Source: DASRDU01 sp035560235 (lineage in GTDB: Bacteria; Acidobacteriota; Blastocatellia; RBC074). Taken from it: DNA of 64,000 nucleotides. How positions within the stretch are numbered: position 1 is the first letter of the stretch; the number at the start of each line of letters is the position of its first letter. This document shows positions 18,390 to 28,057 of the stretch, piece after piece. The stretch covers positions 105,443 to 169,442 of the forward strand of contig DATMAG010000065.1 of the NCBI GenBank assembly GCA_035560235.1, given 5' to 3'. The notes under the pieces were generated by a model. It had not been told where the DNA came from, searched no databases, and saw nothing but the letters and a program-made list of their open reading frames with translations. A program made the translations under genes and the position numbers.

Positions 18390-18660
18390 CGCATTCTTCC
18401 TTTCTCGCAGCTCCTCTGGTTTCACTAAACTCTGCCTGAGTTTCTGCCGATCTGTTATGTGTGTTCAGGTGTTCCACTCTAGCACAGGGGAAAGGTGCAT
18501 TAAAGAAACAGCCCGTCGCAGGTTCCGTCACCTGAACTGCCGGGTCGGGTGTTTGATTTTTTTCTTGCGTGGTGATGGCGAAACTCATAAGCTTTCCGCA
18601 CCCAATCCCGCGCAGGCCCTGCCGGCTCCACCTTAATTCCGCCCCTTCCCCCAGGCAACC

Positions 18661-20208
18661 ATGATCATTCCGATTGGGCACGACCGCCAGAAAACGCAGC
18701 GTTCACCTGTGGTCACCTGCACGCTCGTGGCGCTCAACGTTCTCTTCTTCGTGATCAGCATGATGGCTGATTCGGGGCAGGACCGGGAGATTCAGGCAGC
18801 GTTGCGCGACCTGATCGAATATGCTGAAAAGCATCCGCAGGTGGTCGTCAGCGAACAGGTCGAAGAGCTGGTGGTGCAGCTCACGGGCGGCGCAGATCTC
18901 TTCGGATTTCGCGAGGACATGCGCGAGCGGCGGCGGCAGCAGAAGGCCAGCGGCGGGTATTCAACGGCTCTGCTTGAGCAGCCGGAGATGGATCTGCTGG
19001 CGACGCGGCTTGTCAGGACGTGGGACAATTACTGGGTCAACCGCTTCGGATTTGTCCCGAGCCGGCATGCGGCTTCGCTCTTCAATTATCTGAGCTGCAT
19101 CTTTCTGCACGGCGGGCTGCTGCATCTGGCGGGCAATATGCTTTACCTGATGCTCGCCGGAATTGCGATTGAGGATTTGTGGGGACGCGGCGTCTATCTG
19201 GTCTTTTACCTGCTCAGCGGAGTGGCCGCGACGCTCGCGCACTACGCCTTCGAACCGCACAGCAACGTTCCGGTGATCGGCGCGTCAGGAGCCATCGCCG
19301 GGCTGATGGGCGCCTTTATGGTGCGGCACTTTCACGCCCGCGTGAAGTTCTTCTACGCCTTCTTCTTCTTCATCCGGCGGGGCACGTTTCACATTCCGGC
19401 TTACATCGTGCTGCCGCTCTGGCTTCTGCAGCAGTTGTTCTTTGCGACGATGACCACGCAGCTCGGCATCAGCGCCGGAGTGGCCTTCTGGGCGCACATC
19501 GGCGGCTTTGCCTTCGGCGCGGCGGTGGCGGCGCTTCTCCATCACGGCGGCATCGAACTGCGCTTTCTGACGCCGCAGGTCGAAGCGCAGGTCAGCTTCG
19601 ACAAAAGCCATCTCGTCAGTGAAGCGCTCGACAAGCTCAACAGCGGTGACGCGGCAGCCGCGCTGCCCCGGCTGCAGATGCGCCTGCAGGTGAAGCCCGA
19701 CGATATTGAGACAATGTATGCGCTCGCCCAGGCTTATTATCAGCTTGGCCGCCGCTCCGACATGGTCGCGCTCTTTCATCAGATCATCCGGCTGCAGTTG
19801 CGGGCCGGGAACCGTGACGCCGCGCTCAGCGCTTACGGAACGCTGCTGGACGCTTATGCCGAAGGCGAACAGCCGGAACCGCTGCCGCCGCGCGAATGGA
19901 TGATGCTGTGTGATTACCTGAAGGAGACAGAACGACCGGAAGCAGCCGCCGACGAATACTCCCGCCTCGCTGAAGCCTATCCCGACCAGTCATATGCAAT
20001 CAGAGCGCTGATCTGCGCCGCTGAACTGTGCCTGCATCACCTCAACGAGCGCGAGCGTGCCCGCAGCCTCTTCAGGCGCGCCGCCTCACACGCCGCCACC
20101 TCACCGGCCTGGCGCTCCAGAATCGCCGCCGGGCTGGTGCAGATTGAAAGTTCCAGATCAGCCGCCAGAATCATGAATGAGTTCGAGTTTCCCGGTCGTG
20201 ACGAATGA
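18661..20208 (+). CDS. Rhomboid intramembrane serine protease with TPR-like C-terminus
   Basis: 515 residues. The rhomboid core spans about residues 15-300: an HxxxN-like motif (HLAGNMLYL), the catalytic serine in GASGAIAG (S209) and the catalytic histidine in WAHIGGFAFG (H279). A charged roughly 80-residue loop follows the first transmembrane segment. Residues about 325-515 are helical TPR-like repeats (ALPRLQMRLQVKPDDIETMYALAQAYYQLGR). It cleaves transmembrane substrates in the inner membrane; the soluble tail may recruit them. Confidence 0.85.
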   Translation: MIIPIGHDRQKTQRSPVVTCTLVALNVLFFVISMMADSGQDREIQAALRDLIEYAEKHPQVVVSEQVEELVVQLTGGADLFGFREDMRERRRQQKASGGYSTALLEQPEMDLLATRLVRTWDNYWVNRFGFVPSRHAASLFNYLSCIFLHGGLLHLAGNMLYLMLAGIAIEDLWGRGVYLVFYLLSGVAATLAHYAFEPHSNVPVIGASGAIAGLMGAFMVRHFHARVKFFYAFFFFIRRGTFHIPAYIVLPLWLLQQLFFATMTTQLGISAGVAFWAHIGGFAFGAAVAALLHHGGIELRFLTPQVEAQVSFDKSHLVSEALDKLNSGDAAAALPRLQMRLQVKPDDIETMYALAQAYYQLGRRSDMVALFHQIIRLQLRAGNRDAALSAYGTLLDAYAEGEQPEPLPPREWMMLCDYLKETERPEAAADEYSRLAEAYPDQSYAIRALICAAELCLHHLNERERARSLFRRAASHAATSPAWRSRIAAGLVQIESSRSAARIMNEFEFPGRDE

Positions 20209-20331
20209 GCGCAGCCCGGCTTGAAAAATCCCGCTGAAAGGACGACGATCAGCGCGTTGCAGATCGGCAGAGCAGACCGATCCAAAGTCGCGCTTCGCGG
20301 CGCATCACTGTCAGTCACGGGGAATCTTCAG

Positions 20332-20622
20332 ATGTCACACGCGAAGAATTTTGAAGCAACGCTGACCGGCGATCAGCCGCCTGCCGGGCTTTCGCCCTGT
20401 CTGCTCGCGCTCTGGCACGAACGGCGCGGCGACTGGCACAGGGCGCATGAAATCGTGCAGGACCTCGACACGCGCGAAGCCGCCGCCGTTCACGCTTATC
20501 TGCACCGGCGCGAAGGCGATGAATCGAATGCGCGGTACTGGTACCGGCGCGCCGACAAACCTTTCCCCGCCGGGCAGTCGCTCGATCAGGAGTGGAGGGA
20601 ACTCGCGCAGCAACTGCCCTGA
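20332..20622 (+). CDS. Conserved small protein of unknown function
   Basis: 96 residues from ATG 20332, preceded by GGGGA; an earlier in-frame ATG (20221) adds an atypical leader. The core (LLALWHERRGDWHRAHEIVQ, then VHAYLHRREGDESNARYWYRRA) belongs to a widespread uncharacterised family with one helical repeat resembling a TPR. No signal or membrane segment. It lies 120 bp downstream of the rhomboid gene on the same strand. Confidence 0.65.
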   Translation: MSHAKNFEATLTGDQPPAGLSPCLLALWHERRGDWHRAHEIVQDLDTREAAAVHAYLHRREGDESNARYWYRRADKPFPAGQSLDQEWRELAQQLP

Positions 20623-20948
20623 ACTGATGCGCGAACTGCGGCGCTGTTTGTGGGCCGCAGCAGTCATCACGATCCTCAGTCTCTTCCCTTCAATCTCAGG
20701 CTGACTCCGGCAGCCACTGCCCGTCATGCTGAGCAACCGGATCAGCAGACTGACTTTTCTTTCTCAGACTTCTTCAGTCCGGCTTTCAACCGAAAATCCG
20801 ACAGTTGCTGAACCGGCAGGCCTTGTTTTCACGGGAGTTCCGGGCGATTGCAACTTTTATTAACCAGTGATCCGGCCTCGGTAACCCCCTTCTGGCAGTG
20901 AGGCATTCCGCCGGAAAACCCTGCAGTCAAGGTGAGTAACAGACTGAG
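20623..20948. other. Intergenic stretch, nothing recognised
   Basis: About 325 bp with no gene, clear promoter, terminator or repeat that could be supported. It must contain the promoter of the downstream secreted protein if that gene is transcribed alone. Confidence 0.4.
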
Positions 20949-23354
20949 ATGAAGTCGTATCTGCAACTTTGCGGAGGTGCGTCAGGCTTGCCCGGCAGGT
21001 CAGGGCGGGGACTGCGTCTGCTGAGTCTGCTCGCGCTCTTCATCTCTGTCCTCAGCGCCGCGACCTGGCTCATCAGCGCTCCGCAGCCCGTGCAGAGCGC
21101 TTCCGGCAGCATCGTCATCAGTCAGGTCTATCCCGGCGGCGGCAGTTTTCGAAGGGGAAAATTCAAAAACACCTTTATCGAACTCTTCAATCGTGGCACG
21201 GTCGCGGTCAATGTGACGGGCTGGTCAGTGCAGTATGCAGTCGGCAATGACACGACGTGGCGCAAGACTGAACTCTCAGGCACGATTGCGCCGGGGCATT
21301 ATTACCTGGTGCAGGAAGGCCCGGTCTTTGGCGGGATCATCGAACTGCCGCAGCCTGACGCGGTCGGCAGCCTCAGACTGGACGCGAATGCCGGCAGGGT
21401 GGCTCTCGTCAGCAGCCGAACGCTGATTGAGAGCGGCACGGCCTGTCCTGCAGGCGAGACCATCGTGGATCTGGTCGCTTACGGCGCAGTGACGAACTGC
21501 GCTGAAGGCAGCGGGCCGGTCGAAATCGAGGTCAGCCAAAGCCCGCAGGCGATTGTCAGAAATGAAGAGGGCTGCCAGGACACGGATGACAACGCCGCTG
21601 ATTTTGCCCTGCGCTCGCCCGATCCGCGCAACTCGTCATCATTTCACTCGTGCCAGCAGGCCGATCTGGAAACGACGATCACTGCGCCCGCAGAAGTGCA
21701 GGCCGGAGAGCCGTTCACTTACCAGATCACCACAACCAATCACGGCCCGGCAGAGGCCTTGAATGTAACCGTGACCGCGACGCTGACCGCGCTGCCGCAC
21801 ATCATTGAAATCGGTCAGGCGGGCGCGCTGACGGATGACACAATCACGTGGCCGCTCGTGCAGAATCTGGCCGCAGGTGAGAGCGTGACCTTCACTGTTC
21901 TGGTGAAAGCCCCTGACACCGGGCAGACGATGGTCGCGACGGCGGCAGCTGTGACCGATTCGACTGATCCTGATGAATCGAACAATTTCCCGACAGCCCT
22001 GACCACTGCGCTGGCGGCTGTGAACTCGGAAAACAACACCATCAGAATCAGCGTTATTCCCGACAGCGACTGCACCGGGCCGGGTTCGTCGTTTCAGGCT
22101 GAAATCAGAATCACCAACACCGGACTGACGCCGAAGCCAGACAACACCGGCGCTGAATTTGTCGTGCGTCTGCCCGCGGAGCTGACTTCAGGCGGATGCT
22201 TTGCTGACCTCGGAAACTGCAGGGCTGTCGGCCCGCAGATCGTCAAATGGGACGGAGCGCTGGAAGTCGGCGAGACAGTCACAATCACATTCTTCGCGGA
22301 GGTCTCATTTGACGCGCAGCCTGACACCTACTGCTTCACTGCAGTTTCTTACTACGATCCCGACGGCGACGGGATGAATGATGCGTCAACAAGTGCGACG
22401 GCGTGCATCGAAGCATTCTGCCTTGACGTGAGTATGCCGGGCGATTCCCCGCTGCCGGAGGAGATGCTGAGTGATCAGAAGGCCGGATCGGTGCTGATCT
22501 TTCCGGTCATCACTTCGAGCGCCATCAATCCTGCCGCGGCCAATACGCGCATCAACCTGACCAGCACGAGTCCCGACGAATCGGTGACCGTGCATCTGTT
22601 TTTCGTGGACGGCAGCAGTTGCTCGGTCGCTGATACCTTTCTTTGTCTGACGAGCAATCAGACCGCGAGCTTCACTGTTTCCGATGCCGATCCGGGCGTG
22701 ACCGGATATCTGATTGCAGTCGCCGTTGACGGGCGCACCGGCTGCCCGCGCGAGTTCAACTTTCTGATCGGTGACGAATACGTGCGCTTCGAGTCGGGCC
22801 ACGCGGCCAACCTGGGCGCGGAGGCAGTAGCGGCGCTGCCCGGAGCGACGCCCTTGTGTGAGCTCAACACGATTCCGGCGACAGCCACTCTGGATTTCGA
22901 CGGCTTCAGTTACAACGCGCTGCCGCGTGCGCTTGCGATAAACAGCATTGCGAGTCCCGAGGATGGCGATTCGATGATGCTGATCCTCGACCGCATCGGC
23001 GGTTCACTCATCACGCATACTGACGCGCTCGGCAGCCTGTTCGGGCTGCTGTTTGACGATCTGGAAAATCCCCGGAGCTTCACCTTTTCGGGCGGCTGTC
23101 AGTTCCGCAGCCTGCTGTCAAATCAGTTTCCGCGCACGACGCCGCGCCTCAGTCAGGTCATTCCTGCCGGGCGCCGCGGCTGGCTGAAGCTGTGGACGGC
23201 AGAAGACTGTGCCATTCTCGGCGCAGTCATCAGTCTCAGCCCGCACGCCCGCACCAGTCAGAACGCGTTCAATCAGGGCCATAACCTTCACAAGCTGACG
23301 CTGACGACGAGCGCCAGACTGACCATCCCGGTCTTTCCACCCCTCTGCAATTAG
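20949..23354 (+). CDS. Secreted lamin-tail domain / DUF11 protein
   Basis: 801 residues. After an N-terminal hydrophobic segment (LLSLLALFISVLSAATWLI) comes a lamin-tail-like domain (about 52-215: SIVISQVYPGGG, FIELFNRGTVAVNVTGWSVQY, YYLVQEG). A DUF11-like domain follows (about 237-345: PAEVQAGEPFTYQITTTNHGP) and then a second one (about 355-480). The last 300 residues are beta-rich and of no recognised family. Many paired cysteines point to an extracytoplasmic location. The lamin-tail fold is common in secreted nucleases and surface proteins, but no nuclease motif is seen here. Confidence 0.75.
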   Translation: MKSYLQLCGGASGLPGRSGRGLRLLSLLALFISVLSAATWLISAPQPVQSASGSIVISQVYPGGGSFRRGKFKNTFIELFNRGTVAVNVTGWSVQYAVGNDTTWRKTELSGTIAPGHYYLVQEGPVFGGIIELPQPDAVGSLRLDANAGRVALVSSRTLIESGTACPAGETIVDLVAYGAVTNCAEGSGPVEIEVSQSPQAIVRNEEGCQDTDDNAADFALRSPDPRNSSSFHSCQQADLETTITAPAEVQAGEPFTYQITTTNHGPAEALNVTVTATLTALPHIIEIGQAGALTDDTITWPLVQNLAAGESVTFTVLVKAPDTGQTMVATAAAVTDSTDPDESNNFPTALTTALAAVNSENNTIRISVIPDSDCTGPGSSFQAEIRITNTGLTPKPDNTGAEFVVRLPAELTSGGCFADLGNCRAVGPQIVKWDGALEVGETVTITFFAEVSFDAQPDTYCFTAVSYYDPDGDGMNDASTSATACIEAFCLDVSMPGDSPLPEEMLSDQKAGSVLIFPVITSSAINPAAANTRINLTSTSPDESVTVHLFFVDGSSCSVADTFLCLTSNQTASFTVSDADPGVTGYLIAVAVDGRTGCPREFNFLIGDEYVRFESGHAANLGAEAVAALPGATPLCELNTIPATATLDFDGFSYNALPRALAINSIASPEDGDSMMLILDRIGGSLITHTDALGSLFGLLFDDLENPRSFTFSGGCQFRSLLSNQFPRTTPRLSQVIPAGRRGWLKLWTAEDCAILGAVISLSPHARTSQNAFNQGHNLHKLTLTTSARLTIPVFPPLCN

Positions 23355-23542
23355 ATCGGATTTCAGAGAAGTCTGCCCGATCTGAAACCGACCAGGGACA
23401 CAACTCTGCCGACGATCCTGCCGCGGCCAGACCAGCCACAAAAAAACGCACAGATATGCTCTGCCCTGGTGTCAGCAGACCACGTATGCTGGCGGCGAAT
23501 CCGATCCCCCGGACAACGAACTGCAACCCGGAGGTAAGAGCC

Positions 23543-23836
23543 ATGACCGGAATTCTGATTCTGACCACAACGTTGTTTCTTTTCGTACAGGCTATTCGGG
23601 CGCTGCGCCAGACAGCGCGGATGAGCGCTTCGGTGCCGGAAGTTTATGAAGCGCGCCAGCCGGTGCTGATTATCTGCGGCGATTGCAGCGGTGAGGGGCG
23701 CGTCGCTCGCAAAACTCTGCTGACCCGCGACGGACATTGCGCCGGTTGCGGCGGTGACAACTACGTGCTGGCCAGCGCCTGCGGGATGCCAGTCCCGGCC
23801 CTGACAGGTCAGGACAGAATGATGGAAGTGGCATAA
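23543..23836 (+). CDS. Small membrane-anchored zinc-ribbon protein
   Basis: 97 residues from ATG 23543, chosen because GGAGGT lies 8 nt upstream; the frame extends further without support. An N-terminal hydrophobic helix (ILILTTTLFLFVQAI) is followed by CGDC about residue 47 and CAGCGG about residue 70, a four-cysteine zinc-ribbon arrangement. It lies about 60 bp before the winged-helix-AAA-TPR gene on the same strand. Function unknown. Confidence 0.65.
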   Translation: MTGILILTTTLFLFVQAIRALRQTARMSASVPEVYEARQPVLIICGDCSGEGRVARKTLLTRDGHCAGCGGDNYVLASACGMPVPALTGQDRMMEVA

Positions 23837-23893
23837 GGGCGCGCTGCGCTCTCAGCCCCTGCAGTCAGCCTCACAAGACCCGGAGGACAGACC

Positions 23894-26800
23894 ATGTCAC
23901 CGAAGACCGCACTGCTGTTTCCCCCTTTCCATATTCCAGCCAATGTGGATCTGCTTTATCGCGGGCAGGCAATCGTTTCGCTCGAACGCCGCGCTGTTCA
24001 GGTGCTGCGCTGCCTGGCTGAGAACCACGACCGCGTCGTGACGAAGGAGGCACTCCTCGAAGCCGTCTGGCCCGACACCTTCACGACTGACGGCGTGCTG
24101 AAACGGGCGATTTCACAGGCCCGCCGCGCGCTCGGCGATGTAGCTGAAGAATCGCGTTATATCGAAACCTATCACGGGCGCGGCTATCGTTTCATCGCAC
24201 CCGTGACCTGCGTGACTGCCGATGCCGCGGTTCAGTCAGCCGGAACATCCCGGCCCGGCGCGCCGACGATCAGCGACCTTCCGGCGCCCGGCCCGTGCGC
24301 AGGCAGCGTCGCGACTTCAGCGGCTGCCGTCAGATCGGCTCCGGAAGAGGCCGCCGCAATGGTTCCCGATTACAACCAGCTGGTCGGACGCGAAGCTGAA
24401 CTCGCGATGCTGCAGGACGAGTATCGCCGCGCCATCGAAGGCAGGTCACAGCCGGTGCTGCTGATCGGTGAACCGGGCATCGGCAAGACGCAACTGGCCC
24501 GCGAATTCGCCCGCCGCGTGCGCGAGGCCGGCGCGCTGTGTCTGTCGGCCAGGTTCTTCGATTATCAGGCCAGTCGTCTTGCGCCTTATGAAGTGCTGCT
24601 CGATCTGCTGCGCACGGCGCTCTGCGGCGAAGAGCGGAACGAAGCCTGCGACCTGCGCGGGCTGGCGCTGGCGCGGCTCGGCGTGGCGCTGCCCGAAGAG
24701 CTGTTTCTGGATGGCAGAGTCGCTGCTGAAACGCGGGCAACCGGCACGACCGGCGCGCTCAGCACCGGCGCGCTGACGACGGATCAGTTGTCATTGCGCC
24801 GGGGCACAGGCCCGCTCGGCAGCAGTTTATCACGCGCCGTCGCGCCGATCACCCAGTGCTTCATTCGCGTCAGCCAGCGCCGCCCGCTCGTGCTCGTGTT
24901 CGATGACCTGCAGTGGGCCGATGAAGCCAGCCGTGACGTGATTGCCTGCCTGATGCGCACGCTGCAAAACGAACCGCTCATGCTTGTGGGCCTGGCTCGC
25001 AGCGAAGCGACCGCTGACCGCGAACATCCGCTCGCGCAGTGGCTCAGAAAACAGGCCGGGTATCGCTGCTTCACGAGCCTCGCGCTCAGGCCGCTCGATC
25101 AGGCCGCGTGCCGCGCCGCGATTGAAGCGGTCTTTGGCGGAGCGAACCTGCACCTTCCGCCGCAGGATCTGCAGACGCTGCATCGCGTGACCGGCGGCAA
25201 TCCATATTTTCTGACTGAAATGCTGCGCCTGCTCGCGGCTGAAGGCGTCATCACCCGCGCCGGTGCAGCGTGGCGCTGGAACGGAATCAGAAATCTGCAT
25301 CTGCCTGAAACCCTGGTCCTGGCGGCGCAGGCCAGGCTCGACCGGCTGTCGGGTGAGGTGCTGCAGATGGCCGAGTGCGCCGCCGTCCTCGGCGATGAGT
25401 TCCGCATCGACATGCTGGCGCGCATGACCGGTCAGAGCGAGGACGAAATCGAAGAGTTGTTCACTGAAGGCGTGCGGCGCGGTGTGCTTTCGGATCGCGG
25501 CGTGGCAACGGGACAGGACGGGCGTTTTTATCACACGATCCTGCGGCATGTGCTTTACGACTCGCTGCCGCCGCGCCGCCGCAAGCGAATGCACCTGCAG
25601 GCCGCGCACGCCATCGAGATGATTCACCTGAACGAAGCCGAGCGCGTCGCTGAAGCGCTCAGCGCACATTACGAAGCCGCCAGCGATGCCCCCCGCACCT
25701 TTGAATGGAGTATGCGTGCCTGGCAGGCGGCCAGCAGCCGCTGGCACTGGAGTGAAGCTATGTCGTGCATTGAACGCGCCAGTCGCGCCGCCGCTGAACT
25801 GAGCGGCGGCGGAGAAAATCATCTGCCCCCCGCTGATCGTCTGCGCCTGCTCTTTGGCAGGGGTGAAACCTGTTATGCCGTCGGCAGGCTGAAGGAATCA
25901 GAAACGGCTTACGGCGAGGTCGGCGCGCTCGCCAGCACGCTCAACGATCGCGGCGCGCTCGCGGTCGCGCTCCTGCAGCAGGGGCAGACGCGGATGGCGC
26001 TCGGCAGTTATAGCGAGGCCGAACTTGCGACCGAACAGGCGCTCGACATTTACCGGCAGTTGAATGACCGCGAGGGCGCGGCGCTCGCGCTCGTTCAGCT
26101 CGGCGGCATCAGGGTGCGGCTGGGCCATTACGAAGAAGCGGCAGTTCTGGCCGAACAGTCGCTTGAGGGCGTCGCGCTCAACAGCCAGATTGCGGCCATC
26201 GCCTTCGGGCTGCTCGGCTGGGCGCGCGCATTGCAGGGCCATTACACCGAAGGCGTGCCGCTGCTGGAACGCGCCGTTGATTACATGGGCAACATCGGTG
26301 ACGTGCAGCGGCGGGCGCTGCTGCTGCGCCGCCGTCACTGGGCCGACCTGAGCCGGGGCCGTTATGAAAGCGCCATCAGCCTGGCCGGACGCGCCCGCGA
26401 CGATTTTCACAGCGTCGGTGACGCACGCGGCGTGGCGCAGATGGAACTGGGTCTCGGTCAGGCCCGCGTCGCCCAGGGACTTTACGAAGAGGGCATCGAA
26501 CTCCTGCAGCGCTGCCACGCCAGCGCGCGGGCGATTGGCGACACTCATCTGGAAATGGAAGCGATGTGGCTGCTCGGTCGCGCGTACGGCGAAAGGGAAC
26601 AGACTGATTACGCGGCGAAACTGCTGGACCTGTCGCTTGACATGGTGCGCGAGACAGGAGACCGCGATGATGAATTCAGAATCCTCACCGACCTGGCGCG
26701 GCTGAAGCTCGCCATTCAGGATCACACAGGCGCGCTCGCGCTGGCCGATGAAGCCGTGGCCATTGCCGGAGAACTGAAGAACCGCGATGGTCTGGGAATC

Positions 26801-27178
26801 GCCCTCATCGAACGCGCCCGCGCCTGTCTGGCGCTGCAACAAAACCGGCAGGCGCTTGAAACCATCGAACACGCCATTGCCCTGCTTGACGAGGCCGAAT
26901 CAGGCGAACGCTGGCGCGCATACCAGGCGCTGGCGCAGATTCTGGCCGCTGCGACTGAAGACAGGAACGGCCCGCCGCAACGCAGCCTTGAGGCGCTGCG
27001 CCGCGCTGTCGCCCTGCTCGATGAAATTCGCAATCAGCCCGAAGAGGATGATGCTCAGCGCCGGGCAGCCATCACCCGCTCCCGCAGCGCTCCGGCCCGC
27101 GAACTGCACGACCTGCTGCTGCAGTGCCATCTGACCGATGAAGCGCAGGCAGTGGCCCAGGCCTGGCTGACAGTCTGA
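23894..27178 (+). CDS. OmpR-type winged-helix / AAA ATPase / TPR transcriptional regulator
   Basis: 1,094 residues. The N-terminal winged helix (about 10-105) has the OmpR/ToxR trans-activation pattern (ERRAVQVLRCLAENHDRVVTKEALLEAVW ... RGYRF). A Pro/Ala linker leads to an AAA/STAND-type ATPase (about 160-560). This has the VGREAEL entry motif, Walker A GEPGIGKTQ (192-200), Walker B VLVFDDLQW (about 335) and the GGNPYFLTEML sensor region. Residues about 600-1090 are TPR repeats (LLQQGQTRMALGSYSEAELATEQAL and similar). GGAGGA supports the start. No receiver domain is present, so activation probably comes through nucleotide and TPR ligand binding, as in MalT or SARP-type regulators. Tandem 11-bp repeats begin 160 bp past its stop. 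Confidence 0.9.
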   Translation: MSPKTALLFPPFHIPANVDLLYRGQAIVSLERRAVQVLRCLAENHDRVVTKEALLEAVWPDTFTTDGVLKRAISQARRALGDVAEESRYIETYHGRGYRFIAPVTCVTADAAVQSAGTSRPGAPTISDLPAPGPCAGSVATSAAAVRSAPEEAAAMVPDYNQLVGREAELAMLQDEYRRAIEGRSQPVLLIGEPGIGKTQLAREFARRVREAGALCLSARFFDYQASRLAPYEVLLDLLRTALCGEERNEACDLRGLALARLGVALPEELFLDGRVAAETRATGTTGALSTGALTTDQLSLRRGTGPLGSSLSRAVAPITQCFIRVSQRRPLVLVFDDLQWADEASRDVIACLMRTLQNEPLMLVGLARSEATADREHPLAQWLRKQAGYRCFTSLALRPLDQAACRAAIEAVFGGANLHLPPQDLQTLHRVTGGNPYFLTEMLRLLAAEGVITRAGAAWRWNGIRNLHLPETLVLAAQARLDRLSGEVLQMAECAAVLGDEFRIDMLARMTGQSEDEIEELFTEGVRRGVLSDRGVATGQDGRFYHTILRHVLYDSLPPRRRKRMHLQAAHAIEMIHLNEAERVAEALSAHYEAASDAPRTFEWSMRAWQAASSRWHWSEAMSCIERASRAAAELSGGGENHLPPADRLRLLFGRGETCYAVGRLKESETAYGEVGALASTLNDRGALAVALLQQGQTRMALGSYSEAELATEQALDIYRQLNDREGAALALVQLGGIRVRLGHYEEAAVLAEQSLEGVALNSQIAAIAFGLLGWARALQGHYTEGVPLLERAVDYMGNIGDVQRRALLLRRRHWADLSRGRYESAISLAGRARDDFHSVGDARGVAQMELGLGQARVAQGLYEEGIELLQRCHASARAIGDTHLEMEAMWLLGRAYGEREQTDYAAKLLDLSLDMVRETGDRDDEFRILTDLARLKLAIQDHTGALALADEAVAIAGELKNRDGLGIALIERARACLALQQNRQALETIEHAIALLDEAESGERWRAYQALAQILAAATEDRNGPPQRSLEALRRAVALLDEIRNQPEEDDAQRRAAITRSRSAPARELHDLLLQCHLTDEAQAVAQAWLTV

Positions 27179-27337
27179 AGTCTGCTTCAAATCCTGTTTC
27201 GCCTGCGCTGAATCACTCACGCACTTCAGCCTCTGCCCAACCGCCTCTGCTGTCGGCCTCGAAGCTGAAATCGGGACAGTGGCACACGAACTCGCCACGG
27301 AGGACACAGAGGTTCACCGCAGGGTGCATATGCCGCC

Positions 27338-27381
27338 TCACCAATTCCTCACCAATTCCTCACCAGAGCCTCATGAACGCG
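27338..27381. promoter_or_regulatory. 11-bp-period direct repeats, candidate operator
   Basis: TCACC starts at 27338, 27349 and 27360 and TCATG at 27371, exactly 11 bp apart; the first two 11-mers, TCACCAATTCC, are identical. This spacing is typical of tandem binding by OmpR/PhoB- and SARP-type winged helices. The array begins 160 bp after such a regulator gene and ends 43 bp before the next start codon. A diverged copy lies at 32544-32576. Confidence 0.6.
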
Positions 27382-27423
27382 AACTCTCGTCTGTCCCACA
27401 ATCCGCGCTGAAGGAGACAGGCT

Positions 27424-27624
27424 ATGACATCCGCCAGACTGATCAAACGCCACGAAATTCAGAATCAGAGAACGCCCGTTCATTCCGCCCCGCGCCCGGC
27501 TGCTGAAAACACCCGCCGCGCAGTGACGCAATGGCTCAGAGAACGGCAGACCGCAGGCCGGACGAATGCGCGTGAAGCCTTCGCCGCGCTCTTCACGCTG
27601 CCTGCCGGGCAGAGCAGTTTCTGA
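27424..27624 (+). CDS. Small basic protein, unknown
   Basis: 66 residues, Arg/Ala-rich, with no signal peptide or recognised domain. AAGGAGA lies 8 nt before the ATG. It starts just after the 11-bp repeat array and ends 26 bp before the IPT/TIG gene, so it would be the first gene of that transcript. Without homologues in view it remains tentative. Confidence 0.5.
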   Translation: MTSARLIKRHEIQNQRTPVHSAPRPAAENTRRAVTQWLRERQTAGRTNAREAFAALFTLPAGQSSF

Positions 27625-27649
27625 AACGTGACGCAGAAGAGGTGCCGCG

Positions 27650-28057
27650 ATGTTCAGCGCAGGCTTTCACGGATGGCTCAGACAAACGCTCCGCTTCACG
27701 CTCGCAGCAGCGATGATGATGTGCGGCCTGTTGGTGCAGGCCGTTGCCCAGACGCCGACCGCGCCGACACTCACCAGCCTCAGCCCGAATTCAGTGACCG
27801 CAGGCGGGGCCGATTTCACATTGAATCTGACGGGCAGCAATTTCACTGCCGGTTCGGTCGTGCGCTGGAACGGGGCTGACCGCCCGACGAATTTCATCTC
27901 AGGCACGCAGCTTCAGGCTTACATCACAGCCGCTGACATTGCCAGCCCCGGCGCAGTCACTGTCACGGTCTTCACTCCGTCCTTACGAACTGCGCCCGGC
28001 GGCACGTCGAATCCGGTGAACTTCACGATCAATCCGCCGCTGCCGCGCCGGTGCTGA
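27650..28057 (+). CDS. IPT/TIG beta-barrel protein, fragment 1 (signal peptide and first TIG)
   Basis: 135 residues: a signal peptide (RFTLAAAMMMCGLLVQAVAQ) and one IPT/TIG repeat (LTSLSPNSVTAGGADFTLNLTGSNF ... VVRWNG). It then runs into a stop within NPPLPRRC. The next TIG repeat continues in the +1 frame at 28051. Adding one C in the CGCCGG stretch near 28046 would give a continuous NPPLPRPVLTSLNP linker like those between the other repeats. AAGAGGT supports the start. It is probably the 5' part of one gene spanning 27650-32509. Confidence 0.7.
   Translation: MFSAGFHGWLRQTLRFTLAAAMMMCGLLVQAVAQTPTAPTLTSLSPNSVTAGGADFTLNLTGSNFTAGSVVRWNGADRPTNFISGTQLQAYITAADIASPGAVTVTVFTPSLRTAPGGTSNPVNFTINPPLPRRC

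Noticed and set aside
24830..25822. 330-codon minus-strand open frame
   Set aside because: Antisense to the AAA domain of the regulator; no start signal or domain.
27338..27381. Repeat array as a CRISPR
   Set aside because: Units are only 11 bp with no unique spacers; periodicity fits tandem protein-binding sites.
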